Part shown: positions 18,356 to 25,437 of the stretch, piece by piece
Numbering within the stretch: position 1 is the first letter of the stretch
How the letters are laid out: the number at the start of each line of letters is the position of its first letter
Assembly (NCBI GenBank): GCA_016716405.1
Contig: JADJWK010000001.1
Span: forward strand, 1,116,001-1,180,000
DNA from: Candidatus Melainabacteria bacterium
GTDB taxonomy: Bacteria > Cyanobacteriota > Vampirovibrionia > Obscuribacterales > Obscuribacteraceae
Direction of reading: 5' to 3'
DNA: 64,000 nt
The notes under the pieces: model-generated
The model's database searches: none
What the model saw: only the letters and a program-made list of their open reading frames with translations
What the model was told of the DNA's origin: nothing
Made by a program: the position numbers and the translations under genes

Positions 18356-19228
18356 TCAAGCGTCGATTGAGGCCCGGTCCGTCACCTTTTTCAACTGTAG
18401 ATAATTGCGCAGAGACTCCTGCCAGGGCGGCAGCTCGCGCCCGATGGTATGGATCAGGGTGGTTTTGTCCAGCACCGAGTACTTGGGCCTGGTGGCCGGC
18501 AGCTTCATATCCTTTGTCTCTATTGGCGTGATGGGCACATCGAGCTCCCTGACGATTTCCCTGGCGAACTCGAACCAGTTGGTCGTGCCGTCGTCGGTGG
18601 CGTGGTAGACGCCCCAGCGGTCGGTCTGGATGAGGTCGGAGATGATCTCTGCCAGGCTCAGTGTGCAGGTGGGGGAGCCTACCTGGTCGGCCACCACGCG
18701 AAGGGCCTCGCCTTTCAGGGCCCGGTTGTGGATAGTGTCGACAAAATTGCGCCCGTTGGGCCCGTAGAGCCAGCTGGTGCGCACTATGTAGAAGCGCGAC
18801 AGATGTCTCTGAACGGCCTTCTCTCCGGCGAGCTTGCTCTTGCCGTAGATGGAAAGCGGCCTGGTGGCGTCCCAGGTGGTGTAAGGCACGTCGTTCTGCC
18901 CGTCGAAGACATAATCCGAGCTGATATAGAGCATGGGGATGCCCAGGGAAGCGCAGGATACCGCGAGGTTCTCGGTGCCGTAGCCGTTGATCAGATAAGC
19001 CAGACCGGGCTCGGACTCGGCCTGGTCGACCTTGGTATAGGCGCCGCAATGAAGGACCATGTGCGGCGCCGCCTCATTGAGAGTGGCTGCCACCTGCTCG
19101 TAATTGGTGACGTCCAGGATCTCCTTGGGCATAGGGATCACATGGTGTCCCCGCGATTCCAGGCAGGCTGTGAGGGTCTGACCGAGCATGCCACCAGCGC
19201 CGGTGACCAGCAATTTTTCAGTGGGCAT
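18356..19228 (-). CDS. rfbD: dTDP-4-dehydrorhamnose reductase
   Basis: A 290-residue extended SDR that performs the last step of dTDP-L-rhamnose synthesis, reducing the 4-keto sugar with NAD(P)H. The N-terminus has the Rossmann loop LLVTGAGGMLGQTL. Substrate and cofactor motifs include HCGAYTKVDQAE, the catalytic YISSDYVFDG region and the active-site YGKSKLAGE (YxxxK), then RTSWLYGPNGRNFVDT. The C-terminus has RPKYSVLDKTTL, the usual RmlD block. Length and motifs are standard. It sits 29 nt after the dehydratase gene and 73 nt before the epimerase, in one operon. Confidence 0.93.
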   Translation of the reverse strand: MPTEKLLVTGAGGMLGQTLTACLESRGHHVIPMPKEILDVTNYEQVAATLNEAAPHMVLHCGAYTKVDQAESEPGLAYLINGYGTENLAVSCASLGIPMLYISSDYVFDGQNDVPYTTWDATRPLSIYGKSKLAGEKAVQRHLSRFYIVRTSWLYGPNGRNFVDTIHNRALKGEALRVVADQVGSPTCTLSLAEIISDLIQTDRWGVYHATDDGTTNWFEFAREIVRELDVPITPIETKDMKLPATRPKYSVLDKTTLIHTIGRELPPWQESLRNYLQLKKVTDRASIDA

Positions 19229-19257
19229 CGATTTCTCCCAGACTCAAGCCCCGGGAC

Positions 19258-20343
19258 TCAGCCGGCCACTGCCGGTCGGGCGGCGGCTGGCTCAGCCACG
19301 GTAGTGGCCTGATTTTCGGCTTCGGATTTGCCAAGCACTTTGTTGAGCCAATCTTGATTGGCCCTGTACCACTCGATGGTTTCGGCGATACCGGTCTCGA
19401 AGGTATAAGACGGCGACCAGCCGAGCTCTCTCTGGACCTTGCTCGAGTCGATGGCATAACGGCGGTCGTGTCCGAGACGGTCCTCGACATAGCGGATGGA
19501 GTCTTCGCCTTTATCCAGAGCCGCGAGCAGAATGCGGGTGATCTGCATATTGGTGTACTCGTTGTTGCCGCCTATGTTATAGACTTCGCCGGGAGCGCCT
19601 TTATGGAAGACCGTGTCGATGGCCCGGCAGTGGTCTTTGACATGGAGCCAGTCGCGGATGTTGCCGCCGTCGCCATAGACAGGCACTTGCTTGCCGTTTA
19701 GCAGATTGTTGATGAAAAGCGGGATGAGTTTTTCCGGATGCTGGTAGGGTCCGTAATTGTTGGAGCAGCGGGTGATCAGCACCGGCATTCCGAAAGTATG
19801 GAAATAAGCGCGGCAGAGCAGATCGGCTCCGGCTTTGCTCGAGCTGTAGGGGCTGTTGGGCGCCAGGGGGGTCTCTTCGGTGAAAAAGCCGGTGGCTCCA
19901 AGGGATCCGTAGACCTCATCGGTGGATACCTGTAGATACTTGATATTGAAACGGGCGTCCACACCGGGCCTGGTGCCGGGCTCGAGACCGTGGCGGAAGG
20001 CTGCCTCGAGGAGCACCTGGGTGCCCATCACATTGGTCTCCACGAACACTGCCGGGTCGGAGATGGAGCGGTCCACATGGCTCTCGGCGGCCAGGTTGAT
20101 GATGCCGTCGATTTTGCCGAAGCTCCTGCCCGAGACCAGGTCGTCAACGAGCTGGCGGTTCTCGATGTGTCCTTTGACGAACCTGTAACGAGGATTAGAG
20201 GCCAGGTCCTCGACGTTCTCCGGGTGACCGGCATAGGTCTGGGCATCGAGGTTGATCACCTCGTAGTCGGGGTGCTCGGTGAGCAAATGCCTCACCAGGT
20301 TGCTGCCGATGAAGCCCAATCCGCCGGTTATCAAAAGTCGCAT
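19258..20343 (-). CDS. rfbB: dTDP-glucose 4,6-dehydratase
   Basis: A 361-residue extended SDR converting dTDP-glucose to dTDP-4-keto-6-deoxyglucose. It shows the NAD-binding loop MRLLITGGLGFIGSNLVRHL, the family-specific NLAAESHVDRSI, the catalytic VSTDEVYGSLG, and YSSSKAGADLL with the YxxxK motif shifted as in RmlB, then RCSNNYGPYQHPEKLIPLF. The ATG at 20343 gives the canonical MRLLITGG start with an AGAGGG-like site; the frame is open to 20367 but those codons lack support. The last ~20 residues are Ala/Val-rich and outside the normal fold. The rfbA gene lies upstream on the same strand across a 132-nt gap. Confidence 0.95.
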   Translation of the reverse strand: MRLLITGGLGFIGSNLVRHLLTEHPDYEVINLDAQTYAGHPENVEDLASNPRYRFVKGHIENRQLVDDLVSGRSFGKIDGIINLAAESHVDRSISDPAVFVETNVMGTQVLLEAAFRHGLEPGTRPGVDARFNIKYLQVSTDEVYGSLGATGFFTEETPLAPNSPYSSSKAGADLLCRAYFHTFGMPVLITRCSNNYGPYQHPEKLIPLFINNLLNGKQVPVYGDGGNIRDWLHVKDHCRAIDTVFHKGAPGEVYNIGGNNEYTNMQITRILLAALDKGEDSIRYVEDRLGHDRRYAIDSSKVQRELGWSPSYTFETGIAETIEWYRANQDWLNKVLGKSEAENQATTVAEPAAARPAVAG

Positions 20344-20391
20344 AAAGTACCCTCTTCTGTTTCCCAATTGAAATTCGAAAGCCTAGCCGGC

Positions 20392-20421
20392 ATTATTTCT
20401 TGACAGCATTATCAAGGTCAA
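20392..20421 (-). promoter_or_regulatory. Possible promoter for rfbBDC
   Basis: On the minus strand, TTGACC (20421-20416) and AATAAT (20397-20392) are separated by 18 nt, about 50 nt before the rfbB ATG. The rfbA-rfbB gap is AT-rich compared with the rest of the cassette, so a separate start for rfbBDC is plausible. Confidence 0.35.
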
Positions 20422-20440
20422 TGCAGACTCGATAATGTTA

Positions 20441-20480
20441 TTTGATATGAGCGTGAATAATGTTTTATCTAAATATCAAA
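20441..20480. repeat. 8-bp inverted repeat at the rfbA 3' end
   Basis: TTTGATAT (20441-20448) and ATATCAAA (20473-20480) are perfect inverted copies 24 nt apart, the second overlapping the rfbA stop codon. It may be an RNA hairpin at the end of rfbA or an operator for rfbBDC; no T-run follows on either strand. Confidence 0.35.
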
Positions 20481-21549
20481 CAACTTCCACTTTGCTGTCG
20501 TCTCCGAGCATCAGGCGGAAAGCCACGGGCTTGTTGTGGCTCCGGGTGAGCTCCACATTGACGCCGATGAGGCTGTCTTCGATACGTCCGTGGAAATCGA
20601 GGATCTGACAGTCTTCCCTGAGGATGCAATGCTCGATCTCGGCATTGCTCACCCGGGCGCGGTCGCCTATGGAGGTGAAAGGACCGATATAGGTGTTCTC
20701 CAGGCAGCAATCCTGACCGATCACCGCCGGACCGCGGACGGTGCAGTTCTTGAGCTGGCTGCCTTTGCCGATGGTGACTCGACCGGAGACCCGGGAGCCA
20801 TCATCCACGACCCCTTCGATATTTCCTTCGGTCATCTCGTCGAGCACCACCCGGTTGGCTTCGAGCATGTCATCTTTCTTTCCGGTATCGAGCCACCAGC
20901 TCCCCAGCACATGACTGTCCACCCGGTGCTTGGTCTCGATGAGCCTCTGGATGGCGTCGGTTATCTCGAGCTCGCCCCGGCGGCTCGGCTTGATCTGGGA
21001 AATCGCTTTGTGGATCTCGTTGTTGAATAGATAAACGCCGACCAGGGCCAGATTGGATTTTGGCTTGGCGGGCTTCTCCTCGAGACAGAGGATATGACCG
21101 TCCCCGTTCAACTCGGCTACGCCGAAAGACGACGGATTGGCTACTTCCTTGAGTAGGATGAATGCGTCGGCGCCGCCTTCATTGAAGCGTTTCACCAGGG
21201 GACCGACCCCATCCTTGATGAGATTGTCGCCCAGGTACATGACGAAGGGCTCCTCGCCCAGGAAATCCGCTGCTGTCTTGACGGCATGGGCAAGACCCAG
21301 AGGCTCTTCCTGGAGGATATAGACGACTTTGATGCCCCAGCGGCTGCCGTTGCCGACGCAGTTTTTGACGTCTTCACCGGTCTCCGGGCTGATGATGATG
21401 CCGATCTCTTCGATGCCGGCGTCGATGAGAGCCTCGATCCCGTAGAAGAGGATCGGCTTGTTGGCTACTGGAAGGAGCTGCTTGGCGGCTGTATGAGTGA
21501 TAGGCCGCATCCGAGTACCTTTACCGCCGCTGAGAATAAGTCCCTTCAT
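20476..21549 (-). CDS. rfbA: Glucose-1-phosphate thymidylyltransferase, long form
   Basis: A 357-residue nucleotidyltransferase making dTDP-glucose from dTTP and glucose-1-phosphate. The N-terminus has the signature MKGLILSGGKGTRMRPIT, followed by KQLLPVANKPILFYGIEAL and the metal site FVMYLGDNLI. Residues ~245-345 form left-handed beta-helix hexapeptides (VRGPAVIGQDCCLENTYIG), as in the StrD/long RmlA type rather than the shorter E. coli RmlA. The chosen ATG gives the canonical MKG start; a GTG 9 nt upstream is equally possible. The gene start overlaps the 3' end of the sugar transferase gene, so the two are translationally linked. Confidence 0.93.
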   Translation of the reverse strand: MKGLILSGGKGTRMRPITHTAAKQLLPVANKPILFYGIEALIDAGIEEIGIIISPETGEDVKNCVGNGSRWGIKVVYILQEEPLGLAHAVKTAADFLGEEPFVMYLGDNLIKDGVGPLVKRFNEGGADAFILLKEVANPSSFGVAELNGDGHILCLEEKPAKPKSNLALVGVYLFNNEIHKAISQIKPSRRGELEITDAIQRLIETKHRVDSHVLGSWWLDTGKKDDMLEANRVVLDEMTEGNIEGVVDDGSRVSGRVTIGKGSQLKNCTVRGPAVIGQDCCLENTYIGPFTSIGDRARVSNAEIEHCILREDCQILDFHGRIEDSLIGVNVELTRSHNKPVAFRLMLGDDSKVEVV

Positions 21550-22186
21550 TTTGTTCACTAGCCTTTGTCTTGGGTCCGTCTTTTTGGTTTCCGTCAGTCT
21601 CTTTTCCGTCAGTTTTTTTTCCGTCTACTATGCCGCGCCTCGTGAGCACTGCCCCCACTGTGGCAAACATGATTTTCCAGTCGAGCCAGTAGCTCCAGTG
21701 GTCGCAGTACCATTTGTCCAGTTCGACCTTTTTTTCGTCCGGAAGCTCGTCGCGGCCGTTTATCTGGGCCCAGCCGGTAATACCGGGTGGGTACTCCAGA
21801 ACGCCCGCCTCATCACGCATGGCGTTGAGCGAGGTCTGATTATACAGAGCCGGGCGTGGTCCTACCAGGCTCATATCACCGGTGATTACATTGATCAGTT
21901 GCGGGATCTCGTCCAGGCTCGTCTTGCGAAGAATAGCTCCCACGCGGGTTATCGGGCTCGGCATTTTGAGCATCTGGTCGGTGGGCAGGTTCGGGGTGCC
22001 TGTTTTCATAGTGCGAAATTTATAAATTTGAAAGAATTCCCCGTGCCTGCCGAAACGCTTCTGGGTGAAGAGCACCGGTCCCCGGGACTCGAGCACGATG
22101 GCCAGGGCGATAAGAGGCGCAAAGGGCAGGAAGCATGCCAGGGCGAAGGCAGAAAGCAGGATGTCGGTAAGGCGTTTTGCGAGCAT
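21521..22186 (-). CDS. Undecaprenyl-phosphate sugar-phosphate transferase (initiating GT)
   Basis: A 221-residue bacterial sugar transferase (WcaJ/WbaP/PglC superfamily) that loads the first sugar phosphate on undecaprenyl phosphate for polysaccharide assembly. One hydrophobic re-entrant or TM helix (LLSAFALACFLPFAPLIALA) is followed by FTQKRFGRHGEFFQIYKFRT, then the catalytic DE in KTSLDEIPQLINVITGDM, SLVGPRPAL and GITGWAQINGRD. The C-terminus from about residue 190 is a repetitive hydrophilic tail (DGKKTDGKETDGNQKDG) that overlaps the rfbA start and is not part of the fold. It heads the rhamnose operon, so it likely starts the rhamnose-containing polymer. Confidence 0.9.
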   Translation of the reverse strand: MLAKRLTDILLSAFALACFLPFAPLIALAIVLESRGPVLFTQKRFGRHGEFFQIYKFRTMKTGTPNLPTDQMLKMPSPITRVGAILRKTSLDEIPQLINVITGDMSLVGPRPALYNQTSLNAMRDEAGVLEYPPGITGWAQINGRDELPDEKKVELDKWYCDHWSYWLDWKIMFATVGAVLTRRGIVDGKKTDGKETDGNQKDGPKTKASEQNEGTYSQRR

Positions 22187-22284
22187 ATGCGCCGGCTATT
22201 GTAATCTCCCGGAGGCGCCAGGGTTGTTAATTTGTGCCTTAAATTTCAAGTCGATTACAGGATAGAATTGGCCTGGAGAAGCAA

Positions 22285-23256
22285 ATGACCGAAGAAAGCT
22301 CAATCGATTTCAGTCCCCCGGCGGTGGAAGCCGACATGAACTTCGCCCCCGAGCCGGGACGGATGAGTCGTGTATCGATCATCATCGTTAGCTGGAATAC
22401 AGTCGATCTGCTCCGGCGCTGTCTCGAGACCCTCCAGGACGAACTCAAGGCGAGCCCCATGGTGGACCCCGAGGTCTTCGTGGTGGACAACGCCAGCGCA
22501 GACGGCTCGGCCGAGATGGTAGCCCGGGAGCATCCCTGGGTCAACCTCACCGCCAACAGCGACAATCTCGGTTTCGCGAAAGCCAACAACCAGGTCCTTG
22601 CTCTTGCCCGGGGCGACTATATCCTGCTTCTCAACCCTGACACCGAGATTCAGAAAGGCACCCTGGCCACCCTGATCGATTTTTTCCAGGACCATCCCCA
22701 GGCCGGGGTGGTGGCTCCCCAGCTGCTCAATACCGATCGCTCAATACAGCGCTCATGCCGGGCCTTTCCTACTTTTCTCGGGATGCTCTATGAGCTGATC
22801 GGATTGAGCCAGATGTTTTCGCCTCGCTCCAGATATGGTGCCAAATTTCGCGAGTACAAGATGCTCGACTGGAATCATGACGACGAGCGACAGGTCGACC
22901 AGCCCGAAGGCGCCTGTCTCATGGTCAGGCGCGAGGTGATCGAAAAGGTCGGTATTCTCGACGAGGGTTATTTCATGCTCTTCGAGGAAGTCGACTGGTG
23001 CTTTCGTATCAAGGAAGCGGGCTATGAGATCTGGTTCACTCCGCGAGCCAGGGTAGTGCATCATTACGGGCAATCTATCAAACAGGTCAAAGTGAGAATG
23101 ATCCTCTCCTCGCACCGCGGACTCTATCGTTTCTGGAGCAAACACTATAAGAAAGGGCGCTGGTATCTGGCTCCCATTGCCTACTGCGGGCTCATGTCCC
23201 TGGCTTATGCTCGCATAGCGGCCTACAAGGTCAAGTCAGCGCTTGCAAGAAGTTGA
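22285..23256 (+). CDS. GT2 glycosyltransferase, rhamnosyltransferase-like
   Basis: A 323-residue family 2 glycosyltransferase. After a ~28-residue lead comes VSIIIVSWNTVDLLRRCLET, then VDNASADGSAEMV, NLGFAKANNQVLALARGDY, LLLNPDTEI (DxD-like metal site) and the acceptor region ACLMVRREVIEKVGILDEGY with FEEVDWCFR. This architecture is that of WbbL-type rhamnosyltransferases. A hydrophobic stretch near the C-terminus may touch the membrane. GGAG lies 8 nt before the ATG. It is divergent from the sugar transferase/rfb operon, which would supply dTDP-rhamnose. The next gene begins inside its stop codon (TGATG), so they are co-translated. Confidence 0.9.
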   Translation: MTEESSIDFSPPAVEADMNFAPEPGRMSRVSIIIVSWNTVDLLRRCLETLQDELKASPMVDPEVFVVDNASADGSAEMVAREHPWVNLTANSDNLGFAKANNQVLALARGDYILLLNPDTEIQKGTLATLIDFFQDHPQAGVVAPQLLNTDRSIQRSCRAFPTFLGMLYELIGLSQMFSPRSRYGAKFREYKMLDWNHDDERQVDQPEGACLMVRREVIEKVGILDEGYFMLFEEVDWCFRIKEAGYEIWFTPRARVVHHYGQSIKQVKVRMILSSHRGLYRFWSKHYKKGRWYLAPIAYCGLMSLAYARIAAYKVKSALARS

Positions 23257-23918
23257 TGGATCGTGGTGTGGGCAAAGCGGTAGCCGGTGGAGTGGCAGCC
23301 TTTCTGGCTGTGGGGGTGCTCTGTGCTCTCTATGTCGTCGGCCAGCCCCTGGCGGCGCTTATTCCAGCGCTTTTCGCCGGACTCTGGGCATTCGAGCTCC
23401 TTTGCGTGCGGGACGATCCCGAGACTTTCAATTTCCTCTCCCCGCCGGTGAGGGAGTACCATTGCTCCCTGGCCGAGGCCATGGACGGTATCGTGGCTGT
23501 TCTCTCCGATTCGGTCTACGGGCCCAAAGATGACCAGTGGGTCATAGAGAAGGAGGGAAGCGACTTCGTTATAGCCAGCCTCACTTATCTGGATGTGGCG
23601 TCCCAATCCCGCAGCAAACGAGGCTCCCAGGGAAGAGTCGAGCGCCAGCTCCGTCTCGAGGCTTACCTCCGGGAAGTTTCGGTGCGGCGCACGAGAGTGC
23701 AGCTCGAATTCAGTCTGATACCGCTTTCAATGAGCTATGGCAGCACCGGCGATGTGGTGGACGATTTCGAGAACGATCTCGATGATCAGCTTGCCGGTCT
23801 CGAAGGCCAGTGCTACCAGCGGGTGCGATCGGTTCGAGTGGTGCCCGGGCCGATCTTCCTTGTCGTCACCGGAGTGCTCCTGCTGCTCTTCGTGATGGAG
23901 GTGGTATCGGGCGTATGA
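23256..23918 (+). CDS. Hypothetical membrane protein
   Basis: A 220-residue protein of no recognised family. Two hydrophobic segments lie close to the N-terminus (about 8-30 and 31-47) and a third at the extreme C-terminus (IFLVVTGVLLLLFVMEVVSG), with a ~140-residue hydrophilic middle between them. The middle part has the look of an SRPBCC/START-like or cyclase-like fold (strands WVIEKEGSDFVIASLTYLDV and RRTRVQLEFSLIPLSMSYG), but this is only an impression. Its ATG overlaps the GT2 stop (TGATG) and its own TGA overlaps the next ATG (ATGA). It is the middle gene of a tightly coupled three-gene operon. Confidence 0.7.
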   Translation: MDRGVGKAVAGGVAAFLAVGVLCALYVVGQPLAALIPALFAGLWAFELLCVRDDPETFNFLSPPVREYHCSLAEAMDGIVAVLSDSVYGPKDDQWVIEKEGSDFVIASLTYLDVASQSRSKRGSQGRVERQLRLEAYLREVSVRRTRVQLEFSLIPLSMSYGSTGDVVDDFENDLDDQLAGLEGQCYQRVRSVRVVPGPIFLVVTGVLLLLFVMEVVSGV

Positions 23919-24817
23919 GCCAGACTGCCAAGCTCGATGCCGCCTATGAGGTCCTCAGGCTCCCGAAGGGCGCTTCTCTGAAGGCTGTCCGGCGCCGCCG
24001 CCGGGCGATGGTGAAGCTGCTTGCCGACGAGCGCCTGAGCGAGATGGAAGAAAGCTTCAAGACCTTGCTCCGGCACTTCACAGGCGGTGAGCACGACGGC
24101 ACTACCCGCTGTCTCTGCCAGCCGGATCGCGCCGCCTATTCGGCGACTCCATTTCAGGGCAAGCAGCGTAAGGGCTTCGACAAGCGCACCGCCATCGAGG
24201 AAGCGATTTTCCAGCAGGCCGAGTCGGAGGGACAGATCTGGCGCTGGCGCATTGCCATTGTATATGGTGTGGTTTTTCTGGTCGCATCGGCCTGGGGCTG
24301 GCGCCAGCATATCGCGCATCCGCGCAGCGAATGGCTGCGTCCGCGCACCCTGGAAGAGTTGCGCCCGCGTGCCGGTTTTCAGCGCCTGCCCCCGGCCGAA
24401 CCCGCTGAGCAGTATCCCGGTGACAGCAGCGGAGCGTCCCCGAAAGGCTTGCCCGGGGCCGCACCGGACCAGACGCCCGGGCGTGAGCCGATTCAATTGC
24501 GCTCGCTGCCTCCGGAGCTTATCACTCCCGAGATGACCGCGATTCAGAACAGCATCACCGCCCGGCAGCGCAGCGTCGACAATGTGAACCAGCAGCTCGG
24601 CTATCTCAGGAAACAGAAATATATTGCTACTCCCGAAACCGCCACGGCCCTGGATGCCGAGATGGCGAGGCTGCTGGCCGCTCGGCTGAGGCTGGTCTCC
24701 GCCATCGAGCAAGATCAAGATCGTCTCTACCATCTCATGAAGGCAGCCGCTGATGCTGCAGCCGGGGTGCAGGAGGGGGAAGAGAGCGGAGCCGATGGCG
24801 AGCCTGACACGCAATAG
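23915..24817 (+). CDS. Membrane protein with degenerate J-domain-like N-terminus
   Basis: A 300-residue protein starting in an ATGA overlap with the previous gene. Residues 8-60 (DAAYEVLRLPKGASLKAVRR, then ADERLSEMEESFKTLLRHF) match the helix pattern of a DnaJ J-domain but lack the HPD tripeptide needed to stimulate DnaK. A single TM helix follows at about 110-130 (IAIVYGVVFLVASAWGW). A Pro-rich linker and a C-terminal helical, coiled-coil-like region (TARQRSVDNVNQQLGYLRKQ) complete it. The J-like part would be cytosolic and the coil outside. It may organise the adjacent glycosyltransferase; that is inference from the operon only. Confidence 0.65.
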   Translation: MSQTAKLDAAYEVLRLPKGASLKAVRRRRRAMVKLLADERLSEMEESFKTLLRHFTGGEHDGTTRCLCQPDRAAYSATPFQGKQRKGFDKRTAIEEAIFQQAESEGQIWRWRIAIVYGVVFLVASAWGWRQHIAHPRSEWLRPRTLEELRPRAGFQRLPPAEPAEQYPGDSSGASPKGLPGAAPDQTPGREPIQLRSLPPELITPEMTAIQNSITARQRSVDNVNQQLGYLRKQKYIATPETATALDAEMARLLAARLRLVSAIEQDQDRLYHLMKAAADAAAGVQEGEESGADGEPDTQ

Positions 24818-24838
24818 AGCCGAAACTCTTGTCATGGA

Positions 24839-25350
24839 CTACTTGTAGTGCTTATCCAGGACATTGATGAAGGAGTCTCGCGCCACCTCGAACGGATAGG
24901 GCTTGAGCCTCAGAAAGCCCGAGAATGGATCGTCGAAAGCGGCTAGCAGGAAAACATTGAGACAGACGATCAGGGTGACCAGGGCGTTGGTGGCAATCTG
25001 CCAGATCGTGTGCTTGATTCCGAAGAAGTGCGCCAGGATGCCGGTGGCTATGGCACCGGTTATCACCACCGCCCAGAGGATGTCCGGGAGCTGGTAGTTG
25101 AGCTGGGTGGCTCGTACCCTTCGTGCGTCGCCCAGGCGGGTCACGGCTTCGAGCATGGAGGCGTGGATGTTGTTTTCCCGATCGTTCTGAGGGCTGAACT
25201 GGAGAACGTCCTGCCAGATCTGACCGTAGGCGTTCCAGGGCTCTGGATGCCGAAACCCTTGCGGATAGCGAACATGAGTCCCACCGAGCAAAGCATAGCG
25301 ACGATCGTTATCAGGATGAAATTGTTTGTGATGAATGCGGCGATGCTCAT
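24839..25350 (-). pseudogene. DUF4239 (bestrophin-like) gene remnant
   Basis: Two overlapping minus-strand frames together resemble a DUF4239 membrane protein. The 5' part (from ATG 25350) encodes only a first TM helix, MSIAAFITNNFILITIVAML. The 3' part, in another frame from about 25291 to 24839, encodes PWNAYGQIWQDVLQF, LLxxL-like MLEAVTRLGDARRVRATQLN, then two TM helices (ILWAVVITGAIATGILAHFF and TNALVTLIVCLNVFLLAAF) and the family-like FDDPFSGFLRL end. Intact members are about 250 residues; here ~100 central residues and the frame are missing. It is best read as a gene broken by an internal deletion. The 3' frame alone (150 codons) could still be translated. Confidence 0.6.
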
Positions 25351-25437
25351 TGGCGACTCCCTTAGGTCAGTTGGATTCTACAGAATAGTCTCGGCAGTTT
25401 TCCACTATGATTGGAACGAGCCGCGAGAGAGGTCAGC

